A stretch of 64,000 bases of DNA, taken from positions 32,975,954 to 33,039,953 of the forward strand of contig NC_135167.1 of NCBI RefSeq assembly GCF_041146795.1. The letters run 5' to 3'. Below, piece after piece: positions 32,877-43,136 of this stretch (its first letter is position 1; each line of letters opens with the position of its first letter). The position numbers and the translations under genes are program-made. The notes below the pieces were generated by a model. That model was not told the DNA's origin and did no database searches. It saw nothing but the letters and a program-made list of their open reading frames with translations. This DNA is from Maylandia zebra. Its lineage: Eukaryota > Chordata > Actinopteri > Cichliformes > Cichlidae.

Positions 32877-33058
32877 CGGGAGACGAGCCACCACAGCTGG
32901 CAACACCTGTCAGTGAACACATTCAGGATGAAGATGGGCCATACGTCAAGAAGCCGCCAAATGCCTTCATGCTCTATCTCAAAGAGCAGAGGCCAAAGGT
33001 CATTGCTGAACTCAACATCCCTGGAAGTGCAGCCGTAAATGCAGTGGTGGGACAGAGA
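32877..33058 (+). pseudogene. TCF/LEF-type HMG-box first half, left arm
   Basis: An open exon-like stretch reads EDGPYVKKPPNAFMLYLKEQ, then RPKVIAEL and SAAVNAVVGQR before a GTAAGT donor. This is the first part of an HMG box of the TCF7/LEF1 type (KKPxNAFMLYMKE, ILGRRW), DNA-binding in Wnt signalling factors. The donor falls exactly where the family Trp would start the next exon. That next exon, with the rest of the box and the basic tail, was not found before the matrin-3-like exons. Probably a fragment; a long intron cannot be excluded. Confidence 0.75.
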
Positions 33059-33506
33059 GTAAGTGTGTAACTCTGCATACATTTATGCATCTGTTAAAGT
33101 CAGTTGGTTATCCTTACATTTCTTCTACAGTCTCGCACCCCTCAAATTCATAGTTACTTTGGATTATACTGAGCTTTTATATAGTCATCCCCATGTCAGA
33201 AAGCTTCCGCTCAAGTCTAATGCTATGAAAGCATACAAACTGTACTTTTTTTTTATTTTGCTGTGTTGCATTATGCATTTTTTAAATCTATATATACACA
33301 TTGTACTGAAAACATCCTTGGAATCGCACTGGTTGCTTGCAAGTTGCCACAGTTGCTTGTAGTTTGCATGGAAGACTCCAACTTGTCTGTAAATACTTGT
33401 AAGCTCATGACAAGTGCTCATGTATGATTTTTAGTGTGAATGTAGTAACTTAACAGTTTTGGTAGTAATACAAACTAATGTATGTTCGTTGTGTGTGTGT
33501 TTGTAA
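33059..33506. other. between HMG exon and matrin-3-like exons
   Basis: Intron-like A/T-rich DNA, mirrored at 51,128-51,575. It was searched for the second HMG-box exon without success. Confidence 0.4.
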
Positions 33507-36500
33507 GGAAGCTGCAGTGGCACCTAAAAATACAGCCAAGGCTACGGAGGCTGTTGAACCAATTAAAGGTGCTGCAGTTGACAGTGAGCCAAAAGTCTTG
33601 GCTTCCAAAGCAGAAACGGCCTCAACCACGCAGATTTGTATTTAGATCAGCTGGGTAATTTGCATCCTATCTAAACTACCACTATTGAACTTAACTACAT
33701 TTCCTTTATTCCAAGACTCTGTGACTGCAGAGAAGATCTCAAAGGATCAGCCGGTCGCTGTTACCCACCCAACATTTTGGGAGCGGATACAAGAGCAACT
33801 GCGTCCAGAAAGAATCCGTAAGAAATCCCCAAAGATCTGTATGAAAGATTTCTCAATGTGAAGATATTTTCTATTTTATAATTATTTTTTTGTTTTTCTT
33901 TTGCTCTGCACTTCACAGGTTGTCTCAAAACAGTCAAACTTCCCAATTCAAAGGTAACATTAAAAAAACACTGTAAGAAAAACATGCTTTATCAAAGTGG
34001 TTAAGTTTTGATCTGAAATAGTTCAATTTGTTTTACAAGTTTGTAGTTGGGTTATATCTCATTGTCAGGTGACGCTCAAGTAGGTGTAAATGTAGAAAAA
34101 GACAAAAACATCGTGCTAGTATCAGAAAATCATGATTTTATTCTCAATGGGTCTAAACTTCGACTGCAGGTTGAGAAGGGCAACATTTTAATGACGCCGG
34201 TAAGCACTGTGTGTAGATAATGCAATCTACTGTTGTGACAGATGTTATTAAAATTATTTGAAAATATTTGTTTCTGCTTGTTTATTTAAAGTGTGATTAT
34301 AAATGTAAAAAAATATTTCTTTTTGTAGAAAAAAAATACCTTTAAGCTGAAATAAATCGAACCGAATCCGAAGTGATGTAATGATTTTGAACTGTTTTTT
34401 TCCTTTCAGCTTGAGTTTTATAAGTCTCTGATGAAACGGCTATGCTATGTAAGTAATGCACATATCTCAGAAACAAAGACTGCACTAGAATACCTTTAGA
34501 TTTATTGGTCAGAGTATAAAGTCATAACTGGAAGCACTCACATCCAAGTCGAAACACCTTGAAAAATGGGGACATACCCGTTTTTTCAGATATTCACACA
34601 GGGCTAGGAAAGGATTGGAGAACTTTTTTCCTGGAATAAATTAAATCCTCATTTAAAAATGCATTTTGTATTTTTTTTAAACATTTGTTTAATGATTTGA
34701 AACTTGTGCAAAAAATTAGGAAATTGGGAACGAGCCAAATGCGTTTTTCACGGCACTGTGTGTACATTAGTTTAAATATTTTTTCAACCAGTGTTATCAA
34801 AAACAGCAAGAGCTGCAATTATAAATTGTTTGGAAAATGAAGATAGCTGCCAGGGTGCATACCTGCTGTGTGAATATAAGTGCAAACTTATGACCTTGAT
34901 CTTGGAACTGTAGTATAAGAATGTTTGGAATGTCATACTGTTTGTGGGGTTGTTGTTTTTTCACGTCAACCCGGTTTTCTCGAAGCAGCAAGTGACTGAC
35001 AATGGAGCACGATTAATCTACATCAGGAACATCTCGCCAGGCGAGTCCCGGGATCTCAGAGAAGCTTTGAAAAAAATGGATTGTGTAAGAAACTACCTGC
35101 CTCTTCTCAACAAGGTATAAACACACTCATAAATGCCAACAAGTGCATGTGTTAGAAGTCTGTGAAAGGCTGTATGAGATATGTGCTTGTGTAAGTGTAA
35201 TCTTAACCATACAGAAAAATTGACAGATTAACCACACCAAACTAAAGGACATGCACCAACCTTCATAAATCCATCCTTACAAAGAGATAATGTGTCTAGA
35301 TTTGGATGCTACTTATCTTGAGGAAAGCACAACTGCAAAACTATAGCGATAGTAAAGAGAGACTGCCGATAAGCTGCTCGCTGAGCAATTCTTCATATGC
35401 TCATGCGCACTAGTATTTATCACATTACAGCATTAGTGCAGGGGTCATGTTGAGCATGGCTCCAGTGCATCATTGAGCCAGGATTTCTGACTTTTGAATC
35501 CAGTGAACTCCACAGTAAAGCTGTACTTAGTTCACTCTTTCCACGTGTGCTTAGCACTTATTTTCTAACATTTACAATGTGAAGGTAAAATGTTCAGAAT
35601 ACATTTTCTTTCTTGTGTTTCAGGTGTTTATCGAATTTCAGTCTCTTCGTGATGCTGATCGCCTTGGCGTTTGGTACAGCCTTCTAAAACGGGCCACCGG
35701 CCACAAATTGTCAAGGCTGAAAATACCACAGTGTGGATGTACCTCACTGCGTAAGTGTTTTTTAAATGGGATTTTAAACAAATATGATTTAAATGAAAAA
35801 AAAAGATGGGTTAAGTTAATGGAAGGTCATCTGGTAAGACCTTTCTTTCGCTTTCTGTTTGTGAAACACTCGTGAATAGATTTTTCAGTTCTCCCCTGGG
35901 CTGTGGATAAAGTGCAGACAAAACTGCTGATTTATTGTTGTTCACAATAAATCATTGTGACACATTCCCTCAACTTTTATCCACTAACACTGTGATTCTG
36001 GTTCCCACAAATCCTTTGATGCTCATTTGCCTTATTATCTCTCTGACCTCTTTTCTGGCCCCTCCAGAAATCTTTGCTCCATCAGTGGTCAATTTCCTTC
36101 TGCTTGTCTCTGCCCCAGACACATGAACCAGAGCCATTACTTAAACTGCACTTTTTCAGTCTGGCATTTGATCTAACCCACTAATCATTGTTTTTCTGAT
36201 GTCTATGATACCTTGGGTATCTGTAAAGGTGCTTAAAGTTCAAATAAAAGTCAAAACATTGATATTACTGGATCATTGTAAACATTAAAAATCAGGAATC
36301 CTTGAGTAAATACCAAGAGGTGTCCATTTTTCCAAATACTCACCTCAAAAACCACATTTCTTTTTTTCTGCTAAACTTGGTTTCATTTTGTCTTCTCTAT
36401 GTGGTCAGTAATAATAATAATATATATTTTTTAAAAAGTACCGCAAAGTTTCTCTTCAAATAAACTTTGGTTCTTGAACCTTGTGTCTTGCAGAAAGCCC

Positions 36501-39500
36501 AATCTCAAGGTTCTACGTTCTCCACGATCATGTTGACCGGTTTGCCAGAAGGAAACTACAGACAGGAGGATGTCACCAAGCTGGTGTGGCGTTACGTCCC
36601 TGATCAGACTGTTCAGACTCTGTACTACAAAATAATCGTTTTATCACTGCAGAGGAGGGTGAGGAGTAGACCCAGCAGGCTGATACAGAGAAATTTGCAT
36701 TTGCAAATTGAATTCAATTTAATGATTAATATTGAATGTTTCCTCTGCATCATTTTTCCCCTCCAGGCCTTTGTGTTTTTTAACAGCTGGGATGCGTGCT
36801 GCGATTTCGCCAGGGATTACCTTAAAAATCCAGTTACTGTTGGAGAGTGGACGCTCAGAATCCACATTGTTTTACAAGACATGCTTCCTGGTACAAGTGA
36901 GGTATGAAAATGGAGCAATCGGGGGCTGTTAAATCAGGGGCATGCTCCTGTTTCACTCAAACTATTCAGATCCCAATCAAAACAGATTTCTCCTCTAAGG
37001 AGTGAGCACAGCATCATCCTTCTCTGGGCTAATATTAATAGAATGAGAATACTTTATTGATCCCTAGGGGAAATATATTGGTTACAGTACAAACAGTAAC
37101 AAAGACAGATACAAGAAGTAAGGAATAGCACAATATATACAATATATACATACATATAAGTCACTTATTGATAAATATCTGAATAAGAAATGGAAAAGCT
37201 AAAAATATGCATGAATTTCAAATCAACTATTTATTGTTACTTTGTCTGTATTTGTTCCTTTTTGCAACAGCAGCACAAAAGCTGCATGAACTTTATCCAC
37301 TTTTCTGTTCATAGGCGACAACCCACGTCATTCCGCCACCACTTTAAATTTCCACAGAGCTCCTTGTGAAGTCAGCCGCGTGTAAACTTTAAAGACCCAG
37401 ACATAGGTTATAGAGTGTTTTACTGACTATTAAGTAATGCCCTTACTTATTTTAAAACTTCAGTCGCTGCTAACCTTCAAGCTTCAGCGTTTCCCATCTC
37501 AAGTTTCCTTGTGGGCTAGCTATTCAGGAGCTTTCTGAGAACTCTCTCCACAGCTACATGTTAAGAGGAATTGAGGTCTGACAACTGTTGCGGAAAGTCA
37601 CTGAGTGTTAAGGATGGTGAGTTAGTGAACCCAGACGCGGACCTCTCGTTAAAGTTGAACAGTGTCTTTATTTACAGTGAAGCCAATCCACAGTTATCCA
37701 TAGTGCAAGTCCCTTCAGTGCTCCTCTCCCCGTCTCTCCTCGTGTGTCCACACAACTCCCGTGAATCAGTGACGTCTCTCCTTCCGTCTCGTTCGCTTCC
37801 TGGGAAAAGGCAAAACAGCCACGATTAGCCTCCCTCCGCTATCAAACACTTGCTTTACCCTTGCTGAGCTCGAGTCACTACCAGGCTTGGTGCAATACTC
37901 CAGCGCTGTCGGTCACTCAGCCACACCATTAAATAGCTCTGCCAACGACGGTGGATGATTGGCAGCAGCTGGCGAGGAATCAGTCGCAGGTGGGACAGCA
38001 GGTCAGAGCGGCAGCACTTCCGGCTCGGAGATCTCCCATTGCTACGCGACCGCGTAACAATCGCAGCGGAGCAGGAGAGGAAAAAACAGAGCGAGAGAGA
38101 GGAGAACAAACACACACATACACACAGGGCGCCGGTCGGGGCACCGTCAGACCTGACACTGAGACTCAAATAGCATCAAATAGTTCCTGCAAAACCTTGG
38201 TTATATGTTGTGTCGTTACTGTCCCGAAGTATGAATCCTTTGCCACAAAGATGCAAACCAGGATCGAGTCACTTCTCACTTACAGTGGAGTCCAATATTT
38301 ATCTTATTAAATGTGGTCAATAGAACATTAAAAACACTCTAAGCAGGAGGAGAGTTATTCAGTATTTATTGTACAAACAGAGGATCAGCGATTGATGTAA
38401 TCCCCTTTCATCTTCTACTCTTTTCACAGGAGAGCATGTATAGAAGCATGATGAAATGGAGCACCACTGTAAGTCAGCAGTCACATAAATCTGTCTTGTA
38501 AAAGCAGCAGGCTCGGGTCTCCCTGATCTTAACGCTGGTTGTTTTTCAGCATGTTCTGGAGTCGGAGTCTCTGGAGGACCGGCTGCTGAGTGTGGAGGTC
38601 TCCGAGGTGAATGTGGACCTTGTCATGATGATCATGGAAGTGGTGGCGTCCATTGCTGCTTTTGTCAGATTCTTGCCGCTTGCCAACAGGGTACGATTTC
38701 ATAAACACGTGCAACTATTTTATGTTTTACAGAAGGCTGCAAGGCTTGTCATGGTGTCTGCTGTTCTTTTCATATTGAGAAACATTTTAAATGAGTCTGA
38801 AGGAGACTTTGTGGTTTTTTAACACGAGTTGAGCAAGTTTAAATATTCCATGTACAGACAGTCCCTGCGGCAGGCAATCTGAATTTGACATGCCTTTGCA
38901 AACACTGGTGAAGAAGGACTGCCTGAAATGCAGCAAGTTCTCAACCAAGTAGTAATCTTATGACCTGTTCAGCCTTTTGTCCTGGCCCATCGAGCAGGGG
39001 AGATCCCTGCAGTTTGAGGCAGCGCTAAGTTATTCTTTTAGTGTTTCTTGCCCAGTGGTTTTATTGTTCAATCAAAAACTTTGCAAAAGTATAGAAATAT
39101 GTTTGCACTTATTTCCCATTTGCAAGTTTAAAACCCCAAGATTTTTTTTCTTTGCCTTGTACTATCGTACAGGGCAGTAGAGAAACTCGCCAGGACAAAT
39201 TCTTTATCGCCCTGTACAATACAAATCGTGCCTGTAGCACACCCATTGAGTACCACTGTGTTGCTCAAATATCCTTTCTGTTTTCTCAGATATGCATTGA
39301 GATGGCCGAACCTGGTGGATTAACACAGGCGATGGAGAGCAAAGTCACCAAGGACTATTTATCTGCTTGGTAAGTGTGTCCCACAATCAGAAGTGAGAAA
39401 AAGAGGAAATTTATTTTACACTGTGTTTCTTCATTTTCTTTAAAGCGTCTTCATGTCTGTCTGACCTTGTGCTTTTTTCTCTCCTCTTCATAGGAGTAAA

Positions 39501-41497
39501 GCTGGACGTATTGAGTCGTGAGTATCTTTCTTTTTCAGGTTTAGTGGCAGAGTCAAATATACCATACACTCCTCAAGGTCGTCTATAGTAAACAGTTCCC
39601 AAAGATGCAAAAAGAGAAGAATGTGATTTACATATAAGCAACTCTAGATTAGGAATTTGAAATGGAATTTCTTATTTCACATGAACATTTTGTGACAACA
39701 AACCTCTTTTCGTGGTAACCTACTGGCATCTTTGCTTTTAAATTCCGTTTGAAGAGCCTGAAACAGCGTCTGCAAGACTCTGGTGACAACAAAGTTAACC
39801 TCAAAATGAAAACCAAGAAGACCGCAGAATCGACTGATGCAGTGACCAAAGGTGACTGCCAGGCGGAGAGCCAGAGGGCCGAGGAGGAGGCAGTGACCCA
39901 GCCCGATGCTGCAGCCGCCCCTGCTGGACAGCAGCCAGAGCCCAAGTGTTCTGATGACGAGACACAGGAGGGAGAGGAGAATGATGGATGGAGCATGGCC
40001 GACATTAAAGGTACAAAGAGCTGCTTTAAATCAGCAAAATACACCGCTCTGACAGCCAAAACACAGTAAAGTGAATATAAAAAGAAAAGTTGTGATATTT
40101 TATGGCTCTGATCTCATGTTTGTGCTCCTCACTGTGCTACAGACATTCAGCCTGGTGGTAGTAATATATTTTACATATGTGGTGGTTAAAAAATGCTCCG
40201 TTGGTGCGATGACTATATCCCACACCATCACCAGCCTGAGATTTTGATACAAGGCAGGATGGATCCAAGATTTCTGACCCTACCATCCTAATGTCACAGC
40301 AGAAACTGAGATTCAACAGACCAGGCAGTGTTTTAATTTTACAGCGTTGCTGAGCCTGTGTGAATTGTACCCTCAGTTTTGCGTTCTTAGCTTAGAGAAG
40401 TCGAACCCAGTGTGGTCTTCTGCTGCTGTAGCTCATCTGCTTCAGTGTTGGATGTGCTGTGCGTTCAGAGATACTCTTGTGCATTGTAATAAGTGGTTGT
40501 TTGGCTTGCTCTGGCCTTCCGGTCAGCGTGAAGCAGTTATTTCATTCTCCTCTAAACTCAAAAATGCATTTCCTCCAGGGAACTGCCACTCACTGGATAT
40601 TTTCTGTTTCAGACGATTTTATGTAAACCCTAGAGATGCTTCTGTGGGAAAATCCCAGCAGATCAGCAGTTTTTGAAATGCTAAGATCAGCAAACATGCC
40701 ACGTTTAAGTGACTTAAATTATTTTTCTTCTTCATTCTGATGCTCAGTTTGAATTTCAGCAGGTCATCTGACCATGTCTACATACCTAAATCACTAAGTT
40801 GCTGCCATGTGATTGGCTGATTAGAGAGTCACATTAATGAGCAGTCAAACAGGTGTACCTAATAAAGTGGCCGATGAAGGTTTCAGCTTTTCAAGTAAAT
40901 CGAAATCATTTGTTCAATTATTATTGAGTTATAATTGAATGTTTAAATATTTTATAAACCCAGTGGCTCCTGTAGCAGATTTGTTGATGATTAACGTGTC
41001 GCTCTTTTCATTTTCAGTTGTGGGTAAACGCAGGAGGGAGCTTGTCGGACCTGAGGCAAAGCCATCTCGCTCTCAGTCTCCGTGTGTTGTAGCAGATTTC
41101 AGACTGCCTCAGTTCAACCCTAACAGCCCCATCAGTCAGACACACACACTCTAAATTCAAATTTGTTGTTAATACTTGTCTAATCTTCCTGTTTCTGCTT
41201 CTCTGCAGGTCAGGAGTTTGTGGTCCCTAAATCAGGATTTTTCTGTAACATCTGCTCTGTTTTCTGCCTGAATGAGAAGACCGCCAAGGAACTCCACTGC
41301 TGCAGCCAGAAACACTACGACAACCTGCAGGTACGCACGCACATACATATACACGATTCAGCACACAAAATCACACTGTTGGCCTAACGATGTTTGTTTT
41401 CTCGCTTTTCTGTTTTTTTTAGAAATATTATGAGGAACGTCGACAAAGAGCTACAAAAACTTTGTCTCAGACGTCTCCAGGCTCCGGTTCTGACTGA
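33507..41497 (+). CDS. matr3l1: matrin-3-like nuclear RNA-binding protein, left arm
   Basis: The exon series resembles matrin-3/ZNF638-type nuclear matrix proteins with RRMs and a C-terminal matrin-type zinc finger. Supported exons: 33,919-33,953, about 34,171-34,200, about 34,411-34,450, 34,989-35,114 (ARLIYIRNISPGESRDLREA), 35,624-35,750 (VFIEFQSLRDADRLGVWYSL), 36,494-36,658 (STIMLTGLPEGNYRQEDVTK), 36,767-36,901 (AFVFFNSWDACCDFARDYLK), 38,430-38,468, 38,550-38,690, 39,290-39,370, 39,495-39,518, about 39,755-40,010 (acidic, Ser-rich), about 41,019-41,140 (KRRRELVGPEAKPSRSQSP), 41,210-41,331 (EFVVPKSGFFCNICSVF, zinc finger) and 41,423-41,497 with the stop. Splice borders are canonical. The 5' start is not identified; the Ala/Lys-rich piece from 33,507 may be coding. 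The symbol is a best guess. Confidence 0.72.
37040..37140 (-). repeat. LINE 3' tail (ATCAATAAAGTA type), left arm
   Basis: On the minus strand the tail reads GGGATCAATAAAGTATTCTC then ATTCTATT, the usual 3' end of a teleost non-LTR family that finishes in short TTCTA-like repeats. Only about 100 bp remain, in a matrin-3-like intron. Confidence 0.7.
37606..38158 (-). repeat. solo LTR with 5-bp target duplication, left arm
   Basis: This 553-bp segment begins TGTTAAGGATGG and ends CTGACA, and exact CTGAG copies flank it (37,601-37,605 and 38,159-38,163). Read on the minus strand it has TGTCAGG...TTAACA ends, a GCTATTTAATGG promoter-like box and AAATAAAGACACTG for polyadenylation. No internal retroelement sequence remains, so it arose by recombination between two LTRs. 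It lies in an intron of the matrin-3-like gene. Open frames within it are not genes. Confidence 0.92.
40175..40873 (-). mobile_element. Tc1-like transposon relic, left arm
   Basis: The minus strand keeps transposase helix-turn-helix remnants (RGMFADLSISKTADLLGFSH, then SISRVY near 40,590-40,690). At 40,850-40,873 it has the terminal phrase GGTGTACCTAATAAAGTGGC, a hallmark of a Tc1-type family abundant in fish. The interior has stops and deletions and no DDE core was identified. It lies in the intron between the acidic exon and the KRRRELVGP exon of the matrin-3-like gene. Confidence 0.78.
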
Positions 41498-41639
41498 TGG
41501 ACCTGATCTACTGTATTTTTAACACATAACTGTGCAGAGTGTATATATATATGTATATGTGTGTGTATGTGTGTCCTGGATGACTGTGTACATGTTTGGG
41601 GTTTTGTGATTTGTTTCTTATTTCTTGTTTTACTTTGAA

Positions 41640-41985
41640 AGTTCATGTCTTATGTCAGTGTTCAGTTTTACCTGTCCCCTGTCTCGTTAGCCTAGTTTCT
41701 CCCAGCTGTCTCCCTCCTGTTGCCCATTCCCTAATTACTCCCTGTGTATTTAAGCCCTGTGTTTTCCTGTGCTACCTGTCGCGTCGTACCTTCAACCTGC
41801 TGTGTGTTTGTAATGTCCAGTCCTCCAGCACCTCGCTTTAGAATTTTCTTTTCCTTTTGTAAGTTTTATTTTGTCAATCATTCTTCCAGCAATAAAGCTG
41901 CGTTTTCAGTTTATTCCCGTCTCCAAGAGTTCTGCATTTTTGGGTCCACCGCTTCTGCTCGCCTGCCACACAGCCAACCATGACA
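41640..41985 (+). repeat. LTR-like segment in the spacer
   Basis: The sequence includes TGTATTTAAGCCCTG (promoter-like), GCAATAAAGCTGCG (polyadenylation), then CTGCATTTTTGGGTCCACC and an AACCATGACA end. This is the layout of teleost gypsy LTR ends. The left boundary and target duplication are not resolved, so it may be a solo LTR or an LTR fragment. Confidence 0.55.
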
Positions 41986-42182
41986 ATAGCAGAATCTAGT
42001 ATAACATGGAAACACCTACCTGAAACACAGACTTTATGTATTTTAAGTACTTGAGTAAATGTTCCCACGACTATCTGCACTCACTTCTGAAGATATTTAG
42101 ACTAGTGAGAGAACTCTGAGCTCCTCCGCTTCATGTGAGATTCACTTTCCACTCTTTCTTTTCTTCCTTTCTTTTTTTAAAT

Positions 42183-43014
42183 CCCTTTCCATTGCATTAA
42201 TGTCTTGAAATACCATATGCTCTCTTTGCTTTTCGCCTTCCTCACTACACTAAGTACCATTTTTTAACGCTGTGTACTCACTCTTGCTAAGTACATGTGA
42301 ACAGATCTTGAAGAAAAAAAACAAAACAAAACATACTTTTCTTTTCTCTTTAATTCAAACCACTTTACAGAAAGTACAATTGTTTACAATGAACAAAGAA
42401 GTAGGTAGGTTTCCAATGCTTAATTAGTGTGTAAGAATATTGCAGAATCTGCTGTGCTGTGTACTTTGGAAAAACCATGAGAAAAACAGCTGGCTGAAGA
42501 AGAAATGATAAATGTCCTTTTTTTTTCAAGCCTTCTCTCGGCCTGGCTTGGGGGGCGGGGAGACGTGCACTCGCCTTTCCTTTTTGCTTTTTCCTGCTCT
42601 TGCCAAGTCCTCTGCCGGCTCTACATCTCTCCTATTAGCTTTTATTAGGCTTGCACTCATGCCTTTGCCTTTCACCACTTCAAAAGTGCGCCTACTTGAA
42701 TATTACCTTGATAGGCTCTCTTTGTTTTTGGCCTTCCTCACTACACCGTGAAGAGATGTTGAATAAAAAAAAGCAAAGAAAAGATGGTTTTGTTTTGTGT
42801 TTTATTGAAAGCACTTTCCAGAAAGTGTAATTGTTTAGAATGAAGACAGAAGTAGGTAGGTAGGTTTCCATGTGTAATTGATGTGTAAGAATATTGCAGA
42901 ATCTGCTGTGCTGTGTACTTTGTAAAAACCATGAGAAGGGCTGGCTGGCTGGCTGGCTGGAGAAGAAATGATAAATGTCCTTTTTTTTAAACGTTCTCTC
43001 GGCCGGCCGTTTGG
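42183..43014 (+). repeat. two diverged tandem units of about 0.5 kb
   Basis: CTCTTTGCTTTTCGCCTTCC near 42,223 recurs as CTCTTTGTTTTTGGCCTTCC near 42,717. AAGAATATTGCAGAATCTGC recurs at about 42,434 and 42,890, and GATAAATGTCCTTTTTTTT at about 42,508 and 42,970. The offset falls from about 494 to 456 bp because of indels. The second unit ends exactly at the right-arm border. A related piece lies at 18,341-18,480. Confidence 0.82.
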
Positions 43015-43136
43015 AAGAAACAAATCACAAAACCCCAAACATGTACACAGTCATCCAGGACACACATACACACACATATACATATATATATACACTCTGC
43101 ACAGTTATGTGTTAAAAATACAGTAGATCAGGTCCA

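Larger units (their letters stand above)
20634..41619 (+). repeat. left arm of a giant inverted repeat
   Basis: Each base x in this arm is complementary to base 84,634-x in 43,015-64,000. The rule holds at the window end (20,634 pairs with 64,000), at every coding piece I compared, in homopolymers such as the T run near 33,245, and up to the inner border where GTTTCTT at 41,613-41,619 still pairs and 41,620 does not. Nothing shifts, so no net insertion or deletion separates the arms over about 21 kb. Two substitutions were noticed. The outer end lies at or left of 20,634. Confidence 0.98.
41620..43014. other. asymmetric spacer of the palindrome
   Basis: These 1,395 bp are the only part of 20,634-64,000 without an inverted partner. 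The spacer holds an LTR-like tail and two diverged tandem units described separately. It has no gene that I recognise. A non-symmetric spacer of this size is not what a simple missed-adapter fold-back read would give. Confidence 0.9.

Noticed and set aside
37571..38310. Several open frames of 60-119 codons (mirrored at 46,324-47,063)
   Set aside because: They lie inside the solo LTR and its edges and have no domain.
40347..40676. 109-codon plus-strand frame (mirrored at 43,958-44,287)
   Set aside because: It is antisense to the Tc1-like transposase relic.
41620..43014. Palindrome as a simple sequencing-adapter fold-back
   Set aside because: A missed-adapter fold-back would leave little or no asymmetric spacer; here 1,395 bp intervene. 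Other assembly errors remain possible, so the palindrome is not taken as proven.
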